From Maricaulis sp. (GTDB lineage: Bacteria > Pseudomonadota > Alphaproteobacteria > Caulobacterales > Maricaulaceae), in contig NZ_JASBRI010000001.1 of assembly GCF_030149515.1 (NCBI RefSeq), positions 124,001 to 188,000 of the forward strand: 64,000 nucleotides of DNA. Direction: 5' to 3'. Positions 44,248 to 52,136 of this stretch are shown one piece after another (within the stretch, counting starts at the first letter, position 1; each line of letters starts with the position of its first letter). The position numbers and the translations under genes are program-made. The notes below the pieces were generated by a model. The model was not told where the DNA came from. It was given only the letters and a program-made list of their open reading frames with translations, and did no database searches.

Positions 44248-45216
44248 TCAGGTCAGGCCGACGCGCAGAAGATCGTGCAGATGGAGAATGCCGACGGGAC
44301 GCCGGTCACCGTCGACAATGAACAGCTGCGTAATCTTGGGATGGCCGGCGGTCATTTCCCGCAAGGCATCGGCGGCCAGCATATCACGGCGCCCGGTCTT
44401 CGGGTCGTGCGTCATGACATCTCGAGCCGGGCGTTCGACGAGACCGGACCCCATGTGCCGGCGCAAATCGCCGTCCGTGATGATCCCGGCCAGTACGCCG
44501 GCCTCGTCGAGCAGGCCAACGCAACCGAAGCTCTTGGTGGTCATTTCGATGAGCACTTCGCTCATAAGCGCATCCTGGCCGATCACAGGGACCTCCTCAC
44601 CGGAATGCATCACATCGCCCACCGAAGCGAGCGCAGCGCCCAGCGCGCCGCCGGGATGGAAGGTGCGGAAATCGGCTGCTGTGAAGCCGCGCGATTCCAG
44701 AAGAGCCACGGCCAGCGCATCGCCCAGTGCCATCATCAGCGTCGTCGACGTGGTCGGGGCCCGGGTCTCGCCACAGGCTTCCGGCGCGTCCGGCACGGTC
44801 AGCAGATGATGGGCGGCCCGGCCAAGCGTGCTGTCCGGCTTCGCGGTCATTGCGATCAGGGGGACGCCAAAGCGGCGGCAATAGGCGATGAGGTCTCCCA
44901 ACTCCTTCGTCTCGCCCGATTTCGACAGGGCCAGCACGGCATCCGTCTCGCCGATCATGCCCAGATCGCCGTGGCTGGCTTCGGTCGGGTGCACATAGTA
45001 GGCGGGTGTGCCGGTTGAGGCGAGCGTGGCGGCGATCTTGCGCGCGACATGGCCGGACTTCCCCACACCCGCGCAGATCACCCGTCCGCCCATGCCGCTG
45101 AGCCGTTCGACCGTGGCGGTGAAGTCTGTGCCGATGGCGTTGTAGAGGGCATCGAGCCCGTCCCGTTCTGTCGCGATCACGTGACGTGCCGAGACGGCGG
45201 GATCGAATGCAGGCAT
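44248..45216 (-). CDS. kdsD: D-arabinose-5-phosphate isomerase (KpsF/GutQ family)
   Basis: Converts ribulose-5-P to arabinose-5-P for Kdo. 322 residues: SIS domain with ICAGVGKSGHVARKIAATL and SKSGETKEL, then two CBS domains ending QLFIVDGDRRPVGILHLHDL. The conserved YVHPTEASHGDLGMI segment is present. The ATG at 45216 is the normal start; an open extension upstream is not conserved-looking. It points to Kdo-containing LPS or capsule in this organism. Confidence 0.95.
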   Translation of the reverse strand: MPAFDPAVSARHVIATERDGLDALYNAIGTDFTATVERLSGMGGRVICAGVGKSGHVARKIAATLASTGTPAYYVHPTEASHGDLGMIGETDAVLALSKSGETKELGDLIAYCRRFGVPLIAMTAKPDSTLGRAAHHLLTVPDAPEACGETRAPTTSTTLMMALGDALAVALLESRGFTAADFRTFHPGGALGAALASVGDVMHSGEEVPVIGQDALMSEVLIEMTTKSFGCVGLLDEAGVLAGIITDGDLRRHMGSGLVERPARDVMTHDPKTGRRDMLAADALREMTAGHPKITQLFIVDGDRRPVGILHLHDLLRVGLT

Positions 45217-45628
45217 GGGCGGTCCTTGAAGTTCCTGAAGGGTGGCCGGAAGGCGCGTGGAGGTCCCATACCAGAACCGCGCACGTCCGGGGAAGAGACG
45301 TGCGCGGCCAGAGCGGCGGTTTGTGCGTGGTCCGTAAGGGGGACGGAGAGGGACCAGCAATCGTCATCGCCGCAAATTGGGAGGACGGGCGAAAGCCGGG
45401 TGAGGTGCTCACCCGTCCCCAGACGGTTCGGCGACCAAGATTGGGATGGCCCGGAACGGGACGCAAACCACTCGGCACGTCGACCCGGAACTTCTACAGG
45501 CTAAGCTATACCACAGGCTGCAGCGCCTGCATATGGTTATGTCCCCCGGGGAGCCGCCGCTTTGCCTTGCCCCGGCGCGGCCTGCGGGCTATCGCTGCGG
45601 CACTGTCAGCGACCGGGAGACATCAGCC
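45217..45628. other. 412-bp divergent intergenic region between kdsD and gpmA
   Basis: No convincing coding sequence: the frames open here are short and without recognisable homology. It contains the inverted repeat at 45277-45307, described separately, and must hold the promoters of kdsD and gpmA. Confidence 0.5.
45277..45307. repeat. 11-bp perfect inverted repeat upstream of kdsD
   Basis: CCGCGCACGTC (45277-45287) and GACGTGCGCGG (45297-45307) pair perfectly around a 9-base loop. It lies 61 bases upstream of the kdsD start. No T-run follows on either strand, so it looks more like an operator or leader hairpin than a terminator. Confidence 0.6.
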
Positions 45629-46354
45629 ATGCCGCAACTCGCCCTCATCCGCCACGGCCAGAGCGAGTGGAATCTGGAAAACCGGTTCACCGGCTGGGTC
45701 GACGTCGATCTGAGCGATCGGGGCATTGAAGAAGCGCGCCGCTGCGGTGAATTGCTGGCCAATAGCGGGTTCAAACCCGCGCACGCCTTCGTCTCGGTCC
45801 TCAAACGTGCCATCAAGACGCTCGACCTCACACTGGACGGGCTGGACCGGATGTGGATTCCGGTCGACAAATCCTGGCGGCTCAACGAGCGCCACTATGG
45901 CGGCCTGGCCGGTCTCAACAAGGACGAGACGCGGCAGAAGCACGGCGCCGGCCAGGTAAAGATCTGGCGCCGCTCCTTCGACACGCCGCCCCCGCCCCTG
46001 CCGGAAAGCCATGAATATCATCCGGTGAATGACGAACGGTACAAGGACGTTCCGCGCGAACTCCTGCCGGCCGCGGAATCGCTGAAACTCACCCTGGAAC
46101 GCGTCGAACCGTATTGGCGGTCGGACATCCAGCCCCGGCTCAAGACCGGCGAAGACGTTGTCGTGGCGGCACACGGCAACAGCCTTCGCGCCCTGGTGAA
46201 ACTCCTGTTCAACGTGTCCGACACCGACATCATGGAAATCGAGGTTCCCACCGGCAATCCCCTGCTGATCGACCTTGCCGGGGATGGCGAGACCATCCGC
46301 GCCGCGCGCTATCTCGACGAAGCGCGGGCCAAGCCGCTGCCGCCCCTGCCCTGA
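45629..46354 (+). CDS. gpmA: 2,3-bisphosphoglycerate-dependent phosphoglycerate mutase
   Basis: Glycolytic interconversion of 3- and 2-phosphoglycerate. 241 residues with the phosphohistidine motif LIRHGQSEWN (His9), LNERHYGGLAGLNK and the second catalytic His in VAAHGNSLRA. The ATG at 45629 corresponds to the normal start; the upstream open frame is not conserved. Followed after 4 bp by the RibD-like gene. Confidence 0.96.
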   Translation: MPQLALIRHGQSEWNLENRFTGWVDVDLSDRGIEEARRCGELLANSGFKPAHAFVSVLKRAIKTLDLTLDGLDRMWIPVDKSWRLNERHYGGLAGLNKDETRQKHGAGQVKIWRRSFDTPPPPLPESHEYHPVNDERYKDVPRELLPAAESLKLTLERVEPYWRSDIQPRLKTGEDVVVAAHGNSLRALVKLLFNVSDTDIMEIEVPTGNPLLIDLAGDGETIRAARYLDEARAKPLPPLP

Positions 46355-46358
46355 CGCA

Positions 46359-46997
46359 ATGACCGGGACCGACGATCTGCGCTATATGGGGCTCGCCCTG
46401 GCGCTGGCCCGCGGCCAGCTGGGACGCACGGCCCCCAACCCCGCGGTCGGATGCGTGCTGGTCCGGGACGGACGGATACTCGCCACCGGCGCCACGGCCG
46501 ATGGCGGCCGTCCCCATGCCGAACGGATCGCCCTGGACAGGGCCGGCGACGGCGCACGCGGGGCGACGGCCTATGTCACACTGGAGCCCTGCGCACACCA
46601 TGGCCAGACGCCGCCCTGCGCCCTCGGCCTGATCGAGGCGGGCGCCGCGCGCGTAGTGGTGGCCAGTCCGGACCGCTATGTGCAAGTGGACGGACGCGGT
46701 GTCGCGATGCTCCGCGATGCCGGCATCGACGTGGTCGAAGGGACAGGCCGGCGCGAGGCCGAATGGCTTTATGCGGGCTTCTTCCACCGGCTCGAAACCG
46801 GCCATCCGCTGGTCTTCGCCGACCGGGCCCGGCGCGGATACGAGGCGGTTCTCGAACCGGTCGCCGACGAGGGTCTGGAGGCTGCACTGACGGCCCTGGG
46901 CCGGGCGGGCATCAGCCGGGCCCGTGTCGAGCCCGGAAGCGAATTTGCCGAACGCCTGCTGGCCCGCGGCCTGGCCGTGCGCCCCGGCCACAGCTGA
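46359..46997 (+). CDS. ribD: RibD-like pyrimidine deaminase with reductase domain largely missing
   Basis: 212 residues, against about 360 for a normal bifunctional RibD. The deaminase domain is intact: TAPNPAVGCVLVRDG, zinc ligands in PHAER (His53, Glu55) and EPCAHHGQTPPC (Cys78, Cys87). After FFHRLETGHPLV (141-152), where the NADPH reductase should begin, only about 60 residues remain. They resemble the very end of the reductase (EAALTALGRAGISRARVEPG, then LLARGLAV), as if some 140 residues were deleted in frame. It may be a deaminase only, with reduction done elsewhere, or a paralog with another substrate. It lies 4 bp after gpmA, not in a riboflavin operon. Confidence 0.8.
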   Translation: MTGTDDLRYMGLALALARGQLGRTAPNPAVGCVLVRDGRILATGATADGGRPHAERIALDRAGDGARGATAYVTLEPCAHHGQTPPCALGLIEAGAARVVVASPDRYVQVDGRGVAMLRDAGIDVVEGTGRREAEWLYAGFFHRLETGHPLVFADRARRGYEAVLEPVADEGLEAALTALGRAGISRARVEPGSEFAERLLARGLAVRPGHS

Positions 46998-47062
46998 CAC
47001 ACCGTGTATTAACTCTCGGGCGTTAGAATGGGTCTCTGGCTATTCCGACCGACAGGACCCCC

Positions 47063-48364
47063 ATGCCCGGCCGCAAGATCGAGTTCAAGACGCTGACCCA
47101 GGCGCATGTCGATGCGATCTGCGAACGGCATGAACTCCTGTGGTCCGGCAGGTCGGGCGGCGCACGGGCCAGCCTGGCCTATTGCGTTCTGGAAAATCTC
47201 GACCTCTCCAACCGCGACCTGTCCGATGCCGATTTCTCCGGCGCCGTGCTGCGCGGCGCCAATCTGTCCGGCACCACGCTGAACAGCGCGATCTTCTTTG
47301 CCGCCGACCTGCGGCGCGCCAATCTGGAAGGCGCCTGCCTGCGCCGGGCCGACCTGCGCGGCGCGATCATGCGGGGCGCCAATCTGACCGGCGCCGACCT
47401 GACCGAGGCCGACATGCGCGAGGGTGCGATCGCGCAAATCGACAAGGAAAAGGGACTGTCCGTTCTCAGCCACAAGGCCCAGGAAAACGACGCCGGCACG
47501 GCCAATTTTACCGGCGCCAACCTGTCGCGGTCGAAAATGGCCGGCATCACGGCGCAAAAGGCCGACTTCACCGACGCCATGCTGCTGGGCACACGCCTGA
47601 TCCGGGCCAATCTGCGCGGCTCCTCCTTTCAGGGTGCCAACCTGGAAGGAGCCGACCTGTCCGGCGCCGATCTGACCGATACCGATTTCAGCTATTCCGT
47701 TCTGGTCGGCGCCAAGATGCTGATGGCGAAAAAGGACCGTATGAACACGGATGGCGCCCTTACCGACACACCGGTGGGGATCGACGCAAAGGATCTTGAA
47801 AACCCCGTCGCCGACCAGATCGCCGCCCATGTCCTGTGGTGCGACACGGACGGCCGCGAGGGCAAACCCTCGCTGTTCGACGGCACCGACCTTCGCGGCC
47901 TCCACTCGCTGGCCGGCAAGACGCTCACCGCCTTCCACGCCCGCGGCGCCACACTGTACGGGCTGGACCTGGAAGGCGCGCAGCTGCAGGGCGCGCGGCT
48001 TGAAAAAGCCGATCTGCGCATGGTTTCACTGCGCGGTGCGGATCTGCGCGGCGCCGATCTTACGGGGGCCAATCTGTCCAATGCCGATCTGCGCGATTGC
48101 CAGCTCGGCCCGCTGCTGCTGGAAGGCGACCGGGTCCTGCCGGCATCGCTGGCCGGCACGCGCTGCCGCTACACCGATCTGCGCGGCGCCGACCTGCGCC
48201 AGGTCAAGGCGACAGGCGCCGATTTCTCCTATGCACGCCTCGACGGCGCCGATGTGCGCCGCGCCCTGTTCACCGGCACCTGCTTTACCGGTGTAAGCGT
48301 GGAGGAGCGCTTCCTGGAACTCGTGGCGTCCATCGACGGCGCGGTCGATCTCAACGCCGCCTGA
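47063..48364 (+). CDS. Pentapeptide-repeat protein
   Basis: 433 residues built almost entirely of A(D/N)LxG-type pentapeptides (LSDADFSGAVLRGANLSGTT, LRGADLTGANLSNADL and many more), which fold as a right-handed quadrilateral beta helix. The repeats fall in two blocks (about 45-230 and 275-425), broken by a charged segment near 120-150 and a non-repeat insert near 215-280. Cellular role is unknown; some family members protect DNA gyrase by DNA mimicry, but most are uncharacterised. The product has no signal peptide. Confidence 0.9.
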   Translation: MPGRKIEFKTLTQAHVDAICERHELLWSGRSGGARASLAYCVLENLDLSNRDLSDADFSGAVLRGANLSGTTLNSAIFFAADLRRANLEGACLRRADLRGAIMRGANLTGADLTEADMREGAIAQIDKEKGLSVLSHKAQENDAGTANFTGANLSRSKMAGITAQKADFTDAMLLGTRLIRANLRGSSFQGANLEGADLSGADLTDTDFSYSVLVGAKMLMAKKDRMNTDGALTDTPVGIDAKDLENPVADQIAAHVLWCDTDGREGKPSLFDGTDLRGLHSLAGKTLTAFHARGATLYGLDLEGAQLQGARLEKADLRMVSLRGADLRGADLTGANLSNADLRDCQLGPLLLEGDRVLPASLAGTRCRYTDLRGADLRQVKATGADFSYARLDGADVRRALFTGTCFTGVSVEERFLELVASIDGAVDLNAA

Positions 48365-48370
48365 TGCACG

Positions 48371-48399
48371 AAAAAGGCGGCGAACTTGCGTTCGCCGCC
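48371..48399 (-). terminator. Intrinsic terminator of hsp20
   Basis: On the minus strand GGCGGCGAAC-GCAA-GTTCGCCGCC is a perfect 10-bp stem followed by TTTTT (48371-48375), about 38 bases after the hsp20 stop. It lies just after the pentapeptide gene stop on the other strand, where the stem may also help termination. Confidence 0.9.
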
Positions 48400-48436
48400 A
48401 GGAATTCGGGGGAAATCGTGAGTGCCGGCGATCCGG

Positions 48437-48913
48437 TCAGGCGGCCTTCGTCTTGCCGCCTTCGATCAGCTTGGCCTTGGTCTTGCCGGATCCGGCCTTG
48501 ATCTCGATCCGTTTCGGCTTCGCAGCCTCCGGGATCTCACGGACAAGACGGATCGACAGCAGACCGTTCCTGAGGCCGGCCTCGGTCACTTCGACATGAT
48601 CGGCCAGATGGAAGCGGCGCTCGAAAGCGCGCTCGGCAATGCCGCGATGTACGAAGCGGCGCTCGTCCTCGCCATCCTTCTCGCCGATCCGGCCGGACAC
48701 GGTGAGCACATTCTCCTGGACCTCGACGCTCAGATCGTCCTCGCCGAAGCCGGCGACCGCAAGCTCGATCAGGTATTCGTCATCATCCACATGCTGAATG
48801 TTGTAGGGCGGATATCCCTGCGACTCGATCTTGGTCGCGGAATCCATCATGTCCGCAAGCCGGTCGAAACCGACGATGGAACGATAGAGAGGGGTAAAAT
48901 CAACGGTACGCAT
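48437..48913 (-). CDS. ibpA: Small heat-shock protein, Hsp20/IbpA type
   Basis: 158 residues. The N-terminus FTPLYRSIVGFDRLADMMD, YPPYNI, and the alpha-crystallin core with LTVSGRIGEKDGEDERRFVHRGIAERAFER are typical IbpA. The beta-strand LRNGLLSIRLVREIPEAAKP carries the I-x-L-like tail region. ATP-independent holdase. The C-terminus is a Lys-rich extension (SGKTKAKLIEGGKTKAA). Its 5' leader may be a thermosensor (see separate feature). Confidence 0.93.
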   Translation of the reverse strand: MRTVDFTPLYRSIVGFDRLADMMDSATKIESQGYPPYNIQHVDDDEYLIELAVAGFGEDDLSVEVQENVLTVSGRIGEKDGEDERRFVHRGIAERAFERRFHLADHVEVTEAGLRNGLLSIRLVREIPEAAKPKRIEIKAGSGKTKAKLIEGGKTKAA

Positions 48914-48998
48914 ATCAGTCTATCCTCCTTCAGAGCGACAAACAGTCCCGGCAATCCGGCCGGGCGGTTGATGAAACTGGCTGCGCACATTGGGCCGC
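48914..48998 (-). promoter_or_regulatory. Possible ROSE-like RNA thermometer in the hsp20 leader
   Basis: On the minus strand the leader has a stable stem-loop CCCGGC-CGGATT-GCCGGG (48947-48964), then TCGCT (48934-48938) shortly before the Shine-Dalgarno AGGAGGA (48922-48928). ROSE elements of alphaproteobacterial small heat-shock genes use a U(U/C)GCU box to mask the Shine-Dalgarno at low temperature, preceded by a stable hairpin. The pairing here is imperfect by eye and the call rests on arrangement and gene context. Confidence 0.35.
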
Positions 48999-49138
48999 AG
49001 CCACTGTCCGGGCCCCGTCATGGCGACCCGCAGTCCCTAATTGGGTAACGATCCCGTGTTGCGCAAGACCCCGATCGGCGATTGCGCGACACTTTCTGCT
49101 TGGCTAGGACTGTGCCGAAATGGAGGGAGATCATCGAC

Positions 49139-50107
49139 ATGCGTAAACTGGTACTGGGCGCGCTTCTGAGCAGCTCGCTGATCGCGCTGGCTGCGTGCGG
49201 AAATACCGATCGCGACACGGAGACGGAAACCGGAACCGAGACCGGCGCGGAAGCGGCCGCACCGGCGGACACGGCGGCCGACACCGCCCCCGAACCGGCC
49301 CAGCCCGACCTGTCGGACCTGGCCAACGTTCTCGACGGCGAATGGCGGGGTGAGGCGGCGGACCGTGACGTCTGGCGTCACCCTGCGGAAACACTCGCCT
49401 TTTTCGGGATCGACCCGTCCTGGACCGTCGTCGAGATCTGGCCCGGCGGCGGCTGGTATGCCGATATCCTAGCGCCCTGGATCTCGGCCAATGGCGGAAC
49501 CTATGTCGCGGCCCACTTCCCGGCATCGACGACCAGCGACTACCGGCGGCGTTCGCGGGCGGCGTTCGAGGCCCGCATGGCGGAGAATGCGCATTATGGC
49601 GACGCCGTGCTCGCGGAGTTCGGCGGCCAGTCGGGCCTGGCCGTCCCGGACGGCTCGGCCGATGCGGTGCTGACCTTCCGCAATGTGCACAACTGGATGG
49701 CCAACGGGTTTGCGGAACGCGCCTTTGGTGAATTCTACGATGCGCTGCGGCCGGGCGGAGTTCTGGGCGTGGTCGAGCACCGCCTGCCCTCTACGCGCGA
49801 ACAGGATCCGATGGCCGGTTCCGGCTATGTCCAGCAGGACTATGTGATCGCCATGGCCCAGGAGGCCGGCTTCGAACTGGTGGACACGTCGGAGATCAAC
49901 GCCAATCCGGCCGACACAGCCGACCACCCCTATGGCGTATGGACCCTGCCGCCGGTGCGCCGGTCGCCATCCGAAGGCGACGAAGGCGCGGAGGAGTTCG
50001 ACCGGGCGCATTTCGATGCCATCGGCGAAAGCGACCGGATGACCCTGTTCTTCCGCAAGCCCGCCGGGACGATGTCCGAAGACACGGAAGCCGAGGATAC
50101 TGAATGA
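49139..50107 (+). CDS. Exported methyltransferase-like lipoprotein
   Basis: 322 residues. A lipoprotein signal LSSSLIALAAC with Cys20, then an acidic Thr/Glu/Ala linker (22-58), then a class I methyltransferase fold: AADRDVWRHPAETLAFFGI, the SAM-loop variant VVEIWPGGGWYADILAP at 97-113, and RPGGVLGVVEH. This is a known family of secreted methyltransferase-like proteins in proteobacteria. A SAM-dependent reaction outside the cytoplasm is puzzling, so its biochemical function is unclear. The ATG at 49139 is preferred because it gives the lipoprotein signal. ATGA overlap with the next gene. Confidence 0.8.
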   Translation: MRKLVLGALLSSSLIALAACGNTDRDTETETGTETGAEAAAPADTAADTAPEPAQPDLSDLANVLDGEWRGEAADRDVWRHPAETLAFFGIDPSWTVVEIWPGGGWYADILAPWISANGGTYVAAHFPASTTSDYRRRSRAAFEARMAENAHYGDAVLAEFGGQSGLAVPDGSADAVLTFRNVHNWMANGFAERAFGEFYDALRPGGVLGVVEHRLPSTREQDPMAGSGYVQQDYVIAMAQEAGFELVDTSEINANPADTADHPYGVWTLPPVRRSPSEGDEGAEEFDRAHFDAIGESDRMTLFFRKPAGTMSEDTEAEDTE

Positions 50108-50763
50108 TCCGTGCACTTCTAGCCGCCGCGTTTCTTGCTTCGGCAGGATCGGCGACGGCCGAGGATGTGGAACGCGAGGCGGGGCCCCTGCCCCGCCTCT
50201 TCCCGCATCGCGAAACCTATCTGGACCTGCCGCCGGACGAGCGCAGCCGGTTCCGGCTGGACTACGTCGTGGCGTCCCAGCAGGGCGTACCGCCCGAAGA
50301 CATCCGGATCTGGTACGAGCATGAAGGCGAACGTATCGAACTGGCGCTGACCGGGACGGGCCGGATCACCAATCCCCCGGATGCCGGAGCCCTGGCCGCC
50401 GAGCCCACGGTCTGGGTCAACCAGCCGGGCGGATCTATGGCGCTGACCATGCTGTTTGCCTATGCCGGCGAACCGGCGACGCGGTATGAACGCGGCGACC
50501 TGCTGGGCGGGCTGTCGCAGGCCAACCGGGCCATGCGCCGTGCGGCCGGAGTGGCGGCCCTGTTCGCGCCGAATTTCAAGACGGTGATCTTTGAATTCGA
50601 CGGTCCGGCGCCGGAAGCCTGGGCGGTGGACGAGGACGGTTCGCGCACGGCCCTGACCGTGCAGGAGGACCGCGCCCTGTTCCGTCCGCGCGACCGGGAA
50701 AACCGGTCCGTCAGTCATGTCGAGTTCGGCCGGGAGCCGGTGCGGGTGCTGTTCGACAGCTAG
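50104..50763 (+). CDS. Exported protein of unknown function
   Basis: 219 residues with a signal peptide (MIRALLAAAFLASAGSATA, cleavage after ATA). The mature part is beta-rich with no motif I recognise; RFRLDYVVASQQGVPPEDI and MALTMLFAYAGE are its most regular segments. It overlaps the exported methyltransferase-like gene (ATGA), so the two probably function together in the periplasm. Its TAG overlaps the stop of the convergent hisN gene (CTAG). Confidence 0.7.
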   Translation: MIRALLAAAFLASAGSATAEDVEREAGPLPRLFPHRETYLDLPPDERSRFRLDYVVASQQGVPPEDIRIWYEHEGERIELALTGTGRITNPPDAGALAAEPTVWVNQPGGSMALTMLFAYAGEPATRYERGDLLGGLSQANRAMRRAAGVAALFAPNFKTVIFEFDGPAPEAWAVDEDGSRTALTVQEDRALFRPRDRENRSVSHVEFGREPVRVLFDS

Positions 50764-51560
50764 AGCGCCGCCGGAGCCAGCAGGCGCAGCGCCTCGTCGA
50801 GCAGTTCCGGGGTGGCCGCCGCCACGACCTGTCCGCCTTCGCTGGCATCGCCGCCCGACCAGTTGGTCACCACGCCGCCGGCGCCCTCGACGACCGGGAT
50901 GAAGGCCTGCACGTCGTAGATCTGAAGGCCGCTTTCGATGACCAGGTCCACGCCGCCCGCCGCCAGCATGGCATAGGCATAGGCGTCGAACCCGAAACGG
51001 CACAGACGCACTGACCGGCGCACACGTTCGAAGGCCTCGGCCTCGACGGCCGCCTCGAACAGGAAGGCGTCGGTACTGGACATTATGGCATCGCCGAGCC
51101 GGCGTGTGGGCCGGGTCTTCAGGGCGCGTGCCTGGCCCCCGCGGCGATATTCGGCGCCGCCCGGCCAGCCGATGAAACGCTCGCCGATATGCGGCTGGTC
51201 GATCAGTCCGATGACGGGCCGCGCCCGGTATTCCAGGGCGATCAGCATGGTCCAGCTGGGCAGGCCGGCGATGAAGGCCCGTGTACCGTCGATCGGATCG
51301 AGCACCCAGCGGCGGCCATTTCCGCCCGCGGTCTCGCCGAACTCCTCGCCAAGAATCCCGTCGGCCGGCGCCCGCTCGGCCAGGACCGCACGCATGGCCT
51401 GTTCGGAAGCCCTGTCTGCCACGGTCACGGGATCGAACCCCCCGGACAGCTTGTTCTCGACGGCGGGACCGGTCCGGAAATGCGGCAAGCAGGCCGAGCG
51501 CGCGGCGTCGGCCATGGCGTGGGCGATCTCGAGATCGGCGGTCGGGTTGTACGTGGACAT
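50760..51560 (-). CDS. hisN: Histidinol-phosphatase / inositol monophosphatase family (HisN-like)
   Basis: 266 residues. Metal-binding motifs of the family: GILGEEFGE (Glu72/73), WVLDPIDGTRAFI (Asp88, Asp91) and the C-terminal YDVQAFIPVVEGAGG with Asp. The TRAFIAGLPSW variant is typical of HisN-type histidinol phosphatases of actinobacteria and alphaproteobacteria rather than SuhB. Substrate assignment is by subfamily resemblance only. The ATG at 51560 fits the normal N-terminus. Confidence 0.85.
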   Translation of the reverse strand: MSTYNPTADLEIAHAMADAARSACLPHFRTGPAVENKLSGGFDPVTVADRASEQAMRAVLAERAPADGILGEEFGETAGGNGRRWVLDPIDGTRAFIAGLPSWTMLIALEYRARPVIGLIDQPHIGERFIGWPGGAEYRRGGQARALKTRPTRRLGDAIMSSTDAFLFEAAVEAEAFERVRRSVRLCRFGFDAYAYAMLAAGGVDLVIESGLQIYDVQAFIPVVEGAGGVVTNWSGGDASEGGQVVAAATPELLDEALRLLAPAAL

Positions 51561-51628
51561 GAAACGGCGCCTAGCACGACCGGGACGGTCATGCCAGACG
51601 CCGCGCATCGTCAGACGCCCAGGCCCTT

Positions 51629-52015
51629 TCAGGCCGCGTCGTTGGCCGCCTCTTCCGGCTCCAGCGACTTGGCCAGTTCCAGGAGGCGCTTGCGGGGACG
51701 CTCGCCAAGCCGGTAATAGGCCCGGATCAGGTCCACGGTTTCCTTCTGGGAAAGAATGTCTGCGGCCAGCGTGGTCTCGCCGGCCGCCTCGTCGCGCCGG
51801 GACAGGCCTTCATAGAAGTACTGCACCGGGACATCGAGGGATTCGGCAAGTTCGAACAGGCGGCTCGCGCTCACCCGGTTCGCCCCGCACTCGTATTTCT
51901 GGATCTGCTGGAAACGGATCCCGACGGATTCCGCCAGCTGCTGCTGGGTCAGGCCGAGGAGCCGGCGCCGACGGCGCAGGCGCTTGCCCACATGAAGGTC
52001 GATATCATTCGTCAT
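51629..52015 (-). CDS. XRE-family transcriptional regulator
   Basis: 128 residues with an HTH at about 10-65: LGLTQQQLAESVGIRFQQI, then QKYECGANRVSASRLFELAESL, typical of Cro/CI repressors. A small helical C-terminal part with RAYYRLGERPRKRLLELAKSL is common to a group of short alphaproteobacterial XRE regulators. ATG at 52015; 121 bp upstream to the amidohydrolase gene on the same strand. Target genes are not evident from context. Confidence 0.88.
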   Translation of the reverse strand: MTNDIDLHVGKRLRRRRRLLGLTQQQLAESVGIRFQQIQKYECGANRVSASRLFELAESLDVPVQYFYEGLSRRDEAAGETTLAADILSQKETVDLIRAYYRLGERPRKRLLELAKSLEPEEAANDAA

Positions 52016-52136
52016 AACTACTCGCCGCCTAGTCTTCGCGTCTCGAATTGCGCCGCGATGGGACGCACACGTCTCAGGAGAGCAAAGCGCGTGCCGGGCG
52101 AAGGCGGTTCTCAGTGTTCGCCTGAAATAGGCAGTA

